Source: Shouchella rhizosphaerae
Lineage (GTDB): Bacteria > Bacillota > Bacilli > Bacillales > Bacillaceae_D
Assembly (NCBI RefSeq): GCF_900142675.1
Contig: NZ_FRBS01000001.1
Span: 496,001 to 560,000 of the forward strand
DNA: 64,000 nt
Direction: 5' to 3'
Made by a program: the position numbers and the translations under genes
Notes under the pieces: generated by a model
What the model saw: only the letters and a program-made list of their open reading frames with translations
The model's database searches: none
Told to the model about the DNA's origin: nothing
Shown here: one piece after another, positions 60,094 through 64,000 of the stretch
Position numbering within the stretch: the stretch's first letter is position 1
How the letters are laid out: each line of letters starts with the position of its first letter

Positions 60094-61116
60094 ATGCAAA
60101 AAATTGCGGTGATTGGAGCGGGAAGCTGGGGAAGCGCTTTAGCGATGGTTCTCGCGGATAATGGCCATGATGTTCGCCTCGTCGGGCGCCGACAAGAACA
60201 AATGGACGAATTGAACGAACGTCATACAAATGTATCATATTTGCCGAACATCGAATTGCCAACAACGATTCGCGGTTATACAGGGATGGAGGAAGCGCTT
60301 GGTGGAGTTGAAGCTATCGTACTAGTCGTTCCGACTAAAGCGATGCGTGAAACTGTCCGTAAAATCGTGCCCTCTTTGCAAAAGGCGGTACCGGTTATTC
60401 ACGCAAGCAAAGGGATTGAACCTGCGACTCATAAGCGGATATCTGAAATGATCGCTGAAGAAGATGCAAGCACAAATCGCATTTCTTCTATCACCGTTTT
60501 ATCTGGTCCCAGCCATGCCGAAGAAGTCGCATTGCGCCAACCGACAACCGTTACAGTTGCTTCAGCGGATGATGAGGCAGCCAAGTATACGCAAAATTTG
60601 TTTATGAACCAACAGTTTCGTGTCTATACCAACCCTGACTTGGTCGGCGTTGAAATCGGAGGGGCACTAAAAAACATTATTGCACTAGCCTGTGGTGTGA
60701 CAAATGGCCTTGGTTACGGGGACAATACAAAAGCAGCGATCATGACGAGAGGGTTAGCGGAAATCTCTCGCTTAGGCACGACAATGGGCGCCAAACCATT
60801 AACGTTTTCCGGTTTGTCAGGGCTCGGCGATTTAATCGTTACTTGCACAAGTGTGCATTCACGTAACTGGCGTGCTGGACGAATGATTGGCGAAGGTTTG
60901 TCCATGGATGAAGTGCTTGAAAAAATGGGAATGGTAGTCGAAGGAATTCGAACAACCCAGGCAGCCTATGAACTATCCGAAAAGCTGGAGATTGATATGC
61001 CAGTGACCAAAGCGCTCTATAGTGTCCTGTTTAACGGAATCGACCCTTACCAAGCGGCTGAAGAATTAATGGGACGTGTAAAACGACATGAAGTGGAGTC
61101 GCTTTACCGTTCGTAA
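60094..61116 (+). CDS. gpsA: Glycerol-3-phosphate dehydrogenase [NAD(P)+]
   Basis: Reduces dihydroxyacetone phosphate to sn-glycerol-3-phosphate for phospholipid synthesis. The 340-residue protein has the N-terminal Rossmann motif IGAGSWGSALAMVLADNGHDV, the KGIEPAT loop, LSGPSHAEEV, the catalytic-Lys region GGALKNIIALACGVTNGLGYGDN and GLSGLGDLIVTCTS. ATG 60094 follows AGGAGG. It follows plsY directly and likely shares its transcript. Confidence 0.96.
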   Translation: MQKIAVIGAGSWGSALAMVLADNGHDVRLVGRRQEQMDELNERHTNVSYLPNIELPTTIRGYTGMEEALGGVEAIVLVVPTKAMRETVRKIVPSLQKAVPVIHASKGIEPATHKRISEMIAEEDASTNRISSITVLSGPSHAEEVALRQPTTVTVASADDEAAKYTQNLFMNQQFRVYTNPDLVGVEIGGALKNIIALACGVTNGLGYGDNTKAAIMTRGLAEISRLGTTMGAKPLTFSGLSGLGDLIVTCTSVHSRNWRAGRMIGEGLSMDEVLEKMGMVVEGIRTTQAAYELSEKLEIDMPVTKALYSVLFNGIDPYQAAEELMGRVKRHEVESLYRS

Positions 61117-61155
61117 ACGTGGTGGTTAGTTCGTTTTGATTGCGTCTAAATTGCG

Positions 61156-61184
61156 CACACTCTTTTTTTCTCATGCATACGATA
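61156..61184 (+). promoter_or_regulatory. SigK-type promoter of spoVIF
   Basis: CACA (61156-61159), 16 bases and CATACGATA (61176-61184) match the SigK pattern (mACm, CATAnnnTA). spoVIF is a late mother-cell gene in B. subtilis, which agrees. Confidence 0.65.
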
Positions 61185-61215
61185 AGGAGAACCGTAAGCA
61201 TGAGGAGGGATTTAG

Positions 61216-61482
61216 GTGTTTAAGAAAAATGACTCATTTTTTGATCAAGTGCATAAAACTACAAAAGTGCGCCCTGATGAGCTATTAAAGCTGGCAAACT
61301 CTGTTAGTCAAGCCAATTTGAAAGATGAGGCAACGGTGCGCCAATTGATTGGAAAAGTGGCTGCCCTTGCAAACAGGCCAGTCTCTAAACAACAAGAGGA
61401 TCAAATCGTTGAAGCGATTTTAAACAACAATATGCCAACTGATATGGCTTCATTGGCTAAAATGTTTAACAACAAAAAATAA
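61216..61482 (+). CDS. spoVIF: Stage VI sporulation protein F (SpoVIF/YjcC-like)
   Basis: An 88-residue protein matching SpoVIF, a late mother-cell protein needed for stability of GerE and for spore coat assembly in B. subtilis. The sequence is mostly helical and polar; FFDQVHKTTKVRPDELLKLANSV and VSKQQEDQIVEAILNNNMP segments (residues 8-30 and 55-73) fit the family. The start is GTG 61216 after GAGGAGGGA. It lies here between gpsA and yphE, a position where B. subtilis has no such gene. Confidence 0.85.
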   Translation: MFKKNDSFFDQVHKTTKVRPDELLKLANSVSQANLKDEATVRQLIGKVAALANRPVSKQQEDQIVEAILNNNMPTDMASLAKMFNNKK

Positions 61483-61524
61483 GACAAATTAGTCAAACAT
61501 CTAGACCAAAACCTGGAGCCTGCA

Positions 61525-61622
61525 TATACTTTAATAGAACACCTACTATTAAAAGAGAGGGCTAAGAATTAGGATTTAGTCAAGCTAGAGAGGAGAGCCC
61601 CACTCCTGTCTAGCTTTTTTTA
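61525..61622 (+). ncRNA. Candidate short structured transcript after spoVIF
   Basis: A TATACT (61525-61530) is followed by a TTTAATAG/CTATTAAA hairpin (61530-61553) and then a strong terminator: AAGCTAGA and GGAG pair with CTCC and TCTAGCTT (61582-61616), followed by a T-run. No start codon follows the GAGAGGG in between. A transcript starting near 61533 would be about 85-90 nt. The terminator could instead simply end spoVIF; the ncRNA reading is inference. Confidence 0.35.
61582..61622 (+). terminator. Terminator after spoVIF region
   Basis: AAGCTAGA-x2-GGAG pairs with CTCC-x2-TCTAGCTT, followed by TTTTTTT. Confidence 0.88.
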
Positions 61623-61692
61623 TATCTATCTGCTTGTCTTCCCTTATGGTATACTTGCCTATGTACCAAATTGAAAAGAGGGGTGTCTCGCA

Positions 61693-61899
61693 TTGTCGCA
61701 AGCGATGTTAAATATGTACATATCTTTTGGCGGTCTGCTGCTCATGTTCATTTCTGCAGGTACCGCGCTTTTAGCGCGAACAAAACTAAGCGGCTTCTTT
61801 TCAAAAGTTGTGTTAACGTTTTCTTTTTGTTGTCTGCTCGTTTCAGGGATCATTGTCGCCTATATCGTTCTTGGCGGTCCGACATCAACGGGCAGGTAG
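61693..61899 (+). CDS. yphE: YphE, DUF2768 small membrane protein
   Basis: A 68-residue protein with two hydrophobic helices (about residues 8-28 and 38-60), matching the DUF2768 family found between gpsA and yphF. Function unknown; the context suggests sporulation. The start is TTG 61693 with AGAGGGG nine bases upstream, so a plain ATG search would give a shorter product. Confidence 0.82.
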   Translation: MSQAMLNMYISFGGLLLMFISAGTALLARTKLSGFFSKVVLTFSFCCLLVSGIIVAYIVLGGPTSTGR

Positions 61900-61924
61900 C
61901 CATTTTGCAAGGAGGAATGAATCA

Positions 61925-62644
61925 ATGAAGCAGCTTCTTGCTTCCTGTATCGCAATTTGTGCCGTTCTTTTCCTTAGTGCTTGTTTTTTGCCACAGGAGC
62001 AGAGAGCAGAAAATCAAATTGCTTACCCAGACCAACTAGCGGCTGTGCAAACAGCGGTTGACCAATTTCGTGAGGATACCGGAGTCCTCCCAATTACTAA
62101 TTTTGATGAGAATACACACGAGTACCAGCGCTATACGGTTGATTTTAGGCAGTTGGTTCCCCGGTATATGCAACAGCCTCCGGGAACAGCCTTTGAAAAT
62201 GGCGGTACACACCAATATACACTCATAAATGTAGAAGAGGACCCAGAAGTAAAAGTCTTGGATGTTACGGCGATGAATGTCGTTCGTGACCTTCAGCAAC
62301 GGATTTACGATTATATGCGAGAACATACATATGCGCCAATTGGAGAGGCGCTAGACTACAATTTGTTTACGCTCGATTATAAAGCACTTGGTTATTCAGA
62401 AGAGCCGTATGTAGCAAGTCCTTATAACCAAACATCGCTGCCGTTGTTATTTACAAACGAGGGCGAAGTGGTAATCGATTATTTACTCGATTTAAAGATG
62501 GCAGAGCAGGAAAAGGATTTTGAGGAAGGTGTCGACCTCCGCCGTTATTTATATGAAGACTCTCCTTTTTTGCCATTGTATTCAGTGCCGTACTCCCTTG
62601 ATGAGGAAGGCAACATTCAATACGACACACGTTTCTACGATTAA
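61925..62644 (+). CDS. yphF: YphF lipoprotein
   Basis: A 239-residue predicted lipoprotein with signal peptide and lipobox LSAC (lipidated Cys near residue 20). The mature part is acidic with aromatic-rich segments (PVDFRQLVPRY-like text: YTVDFRQLVPRYMQQPP) and no known catalytic motif. It corresponds in place and type to YphF of B. subtilis. ATG 61925 follows AAGGAGGA; the open frame extends further upstream over yphE but without a suitable signal sequence. Probably a mother-cell or envelope protein. Confidence 0.83.
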   Translation: MKQLLASCIAICAVLFLSACFLPQEQRAENQIAYPDQLAAVQTAVDQFREDTGVLPITNFDENTHEYQRYTVDFRQLVPRYMQQPPGTAFENGGTHQYTLINVEEDPEVKVLDVTAMNVVRDLQQRIYDYMREHTYAPIGEALDYNLFTLDYKALGYSEEPYVASPYNQTSLPLLFTNEGEVVIDYLLDLKMAEQEKDFEEGVDLRRYLYEDSPFLPLYSVPYSLDEEGNIQYDTRFYD

Positions 62645-62695
62645 CTCCCCGATTGCAAAGTCCTTCCCATTCGAATTGATAAAACAGGTCTAATC

Positions 62696-62732
62696 TGCCC
62701 CTTCCATCCATATAGTTACATTGGAAGGGGCA
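62696..62732 (+). terminator. Hairpin after yphF without T-run
   Basis: TGCCCCTTCCA (62696-62706) pairs perfectly with TGGAAGGGGCA (62722-62732). No T-tract follows, so it may be a stabilising or factor-dependent end rather than an intrinsic terminator. Confidence 0.5.
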
Positions 62733-62795
62733 TGTTGCGGGAGGCTCCCCTTCTCAAGCATTGGATGCAGGCACAATTTAATTTTTCCTAGTCAG

Positions 62796-62823
62796 TCATA
62801 ATAAGTGGACAATGTCATAGAAA
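62796..62823 (+). promoter_or_regulatory. SigE-type promoter of spoIVA
   Basis: TCATAAT (62796-62802), 13 bases and CATAGAAA (62816-62823) match the SigE consensus at 6/7 and 6/8 positions, with the same spacer length as the dacB promoter. spoIVA is SigE-dependent in B. subtilis. Confidence 0.65.
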
Positions 62824-62890
62824 TGATAGTGGTTAGATATGAAAGACTCGGCTGCATCAAACTTTACTTGACCGGGAGGGGATTCTTTTG

Positions 62891-64000
62891 TTGGAAAAAG
62901 TAGATATCTTTAAAGATATCGCAGAGCGGACCGGAGGCGACATTTATCTCGGTGTTGTAGGGGCGGTTCGCACTGGAAAATCGACATTTATTAAGAAATT
63001 CATGGAGCTAGTCGTGCTGCCGAATATTGAAAATGAGGCTGACAAAGCGCGTGCCCAAGATGAGCTTCCGCAATCGGCAGCAGGAAAAACAATCATGACA
63101 ACAGAGCCGAAATTTGTTCCGAATCAAGCTGTTTCGATTCATGTGGATGAAGGGCTCGACGTCAATATTCGCCTCGTTGATTGCGTCGGTTATGCTGTTC
63201 CAGGCGCAAAAGGCTACGAAGATGAAAATGGACCACGGATGATCCACACCCCATGGTATGAAGAGCCGATTCCGTTTCAAGAAGCGGCCGAAATAGGGAC
63301 GCGCAAAGTCATTCAAGAGCATTCGACTTTGGGTGTTGTGATCACAACCGATGGAACGATAGGCGATATTCCACGACAAGACTATCTCGAATCAGAAGGG
63401 CGAGTTGTTGAGGAACTTAAGGAAGTCGGGAAGCCATTTATCATGATTGTGAACAGTGTACGCCCAAGCCATCCAGAGACGGAAGAGCTGCGTACATCAC
63501 TTGCAGAAGAATACGATATTCCAGTGCTGGCGATGAGCATTGAAAGCATGACCGACCATGATATAAATAGTGTGCTTCGTGAAGTTCTTTTTGAATTTCC
63601 CGTTCACGAAGTCAATGTCAATTTGCCAAGCTGGGTCATGGTTCTAAATAATGAGCATTGGCTGCGGCAAAGCTATGAAGAATCTGTACGAGAAACTGTC
63701 AAAGATATTAAACGTCTTCGTGACGTTGATCGGGTTGTCAGCCAATTTACGGAATTAGAGTTTATTGAAAAAGCGAAATTGGCCGGAATTGAAATGGGCC
63801 AAGGAATTGCCGAAATTGATTTATATGCTCCTGATGCCTTGTACGATCAAGTGTTGAAAGAAGTAGTTGGGGTTGAGATACGAGGAAAGGACCATTTGCT
63901 ATCGTTGATGCAAGACTTTGCCCATGCCAAGTCCGAGTATGACCAAGTTGCAGACGCTCTTCGCATGGTGAAACAAACAGGGTATGGCATTGCCGCGCCG
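62891..64000 (+). CDS. spoIVA: Stage IV sporulation protein A (3' end outside window)
   Basis: ATPase that polymerises on the forespore outer membrane and forms the base on which the spore coat is built. The first 370 codons are present, of about 492 expected. The N-terminal TRAFAC-type domain has Walker A GAVRTGKST (about residues 24-32), the DCVGYAVPGAKG switch region and a NSVRPSHPETEEL loop, followed by the middle domain. The start is TTG 62891 (MEKVDIFKD), placed by homology and by GGGAGGGG ten bases upstream; another TTG lies directly before it at 62888. The reading frame is intact to the window edge. Confidence 0.97.
   Translation, partial: MEKVDIFKDIAERTGGDIYLGVVGAVRTGKSTFIKKFMELVVLPNIENEADKARAQDELPQSAAGKTIMTTEPKFVPNQAVSIHVDEGLDVNIRLVDCVGYAVPGAKGYEDENGPRMIHTPWYEEPIPFQEAAEIGTRKVIQEHSTLGVVITTDGTIGDIPRQDYLESEGRVVEELKEVGKPFIMIVNSVRPSHPETEELRTSLAEEYDIPVLAMSIESMTDHDINSVLREVLFEFPVHEVNVNLPSWVMVLNNEHWLRQSYEESVRETVKDIKRLRDVDRVVSQFTELEFIEKAKLAGIEMGQGIAEIDLYAPDALYDQVLKEVVGVEIRGKDHLLSLMQDFAHAKSEYDQVADALRMVKQTGYGIAAP

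Overview
The window looks like chromosome from a spore-forming, low-to-moderate GC member of the Bacillaceae. It carries spoVAC/AD/AEb, dacB-spmA-spmB, sleB-ypeB, spoVIF and spoIVA. Gene order follows the Bacillus subtilis blocks dacB-spmAB-rluB-resABCDE, serA-fer-ypbBCDEF, gudB-ypdA-ansA-prsW-sleB-ypeB and cmk-ypfD-yphA-der-gpsA-yphEF-spoIVA. Departures from B. subtilis (cobalamin genes where sigX-rsiX would follow resE, B12-dependent MetH, plsY between der and gpsA) suggest an alkaliphilic lineage such as Shouchella/Alkalihalobacillus. That placement is inference. I see no rRNA, tRNA, CRISPR array, insertion sequence or prophage.

Layout. 1-5.2 kb: a SodF-like superoxide dismutase cut by the window edge, then leftward genes for cardiolipin synthase, an ABC1/UbiB kinase, a phasin-like protein and a DUF421 membrane protein. 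5.3-10.0 kb: sporulation and germination genes (YhcN/YlaJ lipoprotein, SpoVAC-AD-AEb, DacB, SpmA, SpmB). 10.2-17.0 kb: rluB and the cytochrome c maturation/redox-sensing operon resABCDE. 17.2-19.6 kb: a cobalamin-type ABC permease and ATPase with a PduO adenosyltransferase. 19.7-24.8 kb: a 47-residue membrane protein, a TerC family protein, a water-forming-type NADH oxidase with Rex-like operators, serA behind a T-box, and ferredoxin. 25-28.8 kb: ypbB-recS-ypbD-ypbE-ypbF. 28.9-30.5 kb: a divergent pair of small XRE regulators with paired operators, followed by a gene-poor stretch. 30.5-33.8 kb: two GT4 glycosyltransferases and a flippase-like membrane protein, probably for glycolipid anchors. 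34-41 kb: an M20 amidohydrolase, YpbG phosphoesterase, a MerR regulator with a cobalamin-domain-like C-terminus, the YpbH adaptor, and a two-component system with a lipoprotein. 41.2-45.5 kb: gudB, ypdA, ansA, prsW and a zinc-ribbon protein. 45.6-52.3 kb: a SAM-I riboswitch and metI-yitJ-metH. 52.4-54.7 kb: sleB-ypeB. 54.8-64 kb: cmk, plsC, S1-like ypfD, yphA, der, plsY, gpsA, spoVIF, yphE, yphF and the first 370 codons of spoIVA.

Themes. (1) Spore formation and germination genes have promoter matches to SigE (dacB, spoIVA) and SigK (spoVIF). (2) Redox and respiration: resABCDE, Rex-like sites at nox, YpdA. (3) Cobalamin: uptake and adenosylation genes occur in the same window as cobalamin-dependent MetH and a degenerate B12-domain-like regulator. 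(4) Membrane lipids: cls, GT cluster, plsC, plsY, gpsA. The least explained parts are the 28.9-30.5 kb regulatory region (paired GTTAAC operators, a small gene split at a TTT-T-AA site, and a 10-bp motif, AATAGAACAC, recurring in intergenic DNA), the structured spacer after resE, and a possible short structured RNA after spoVIF.
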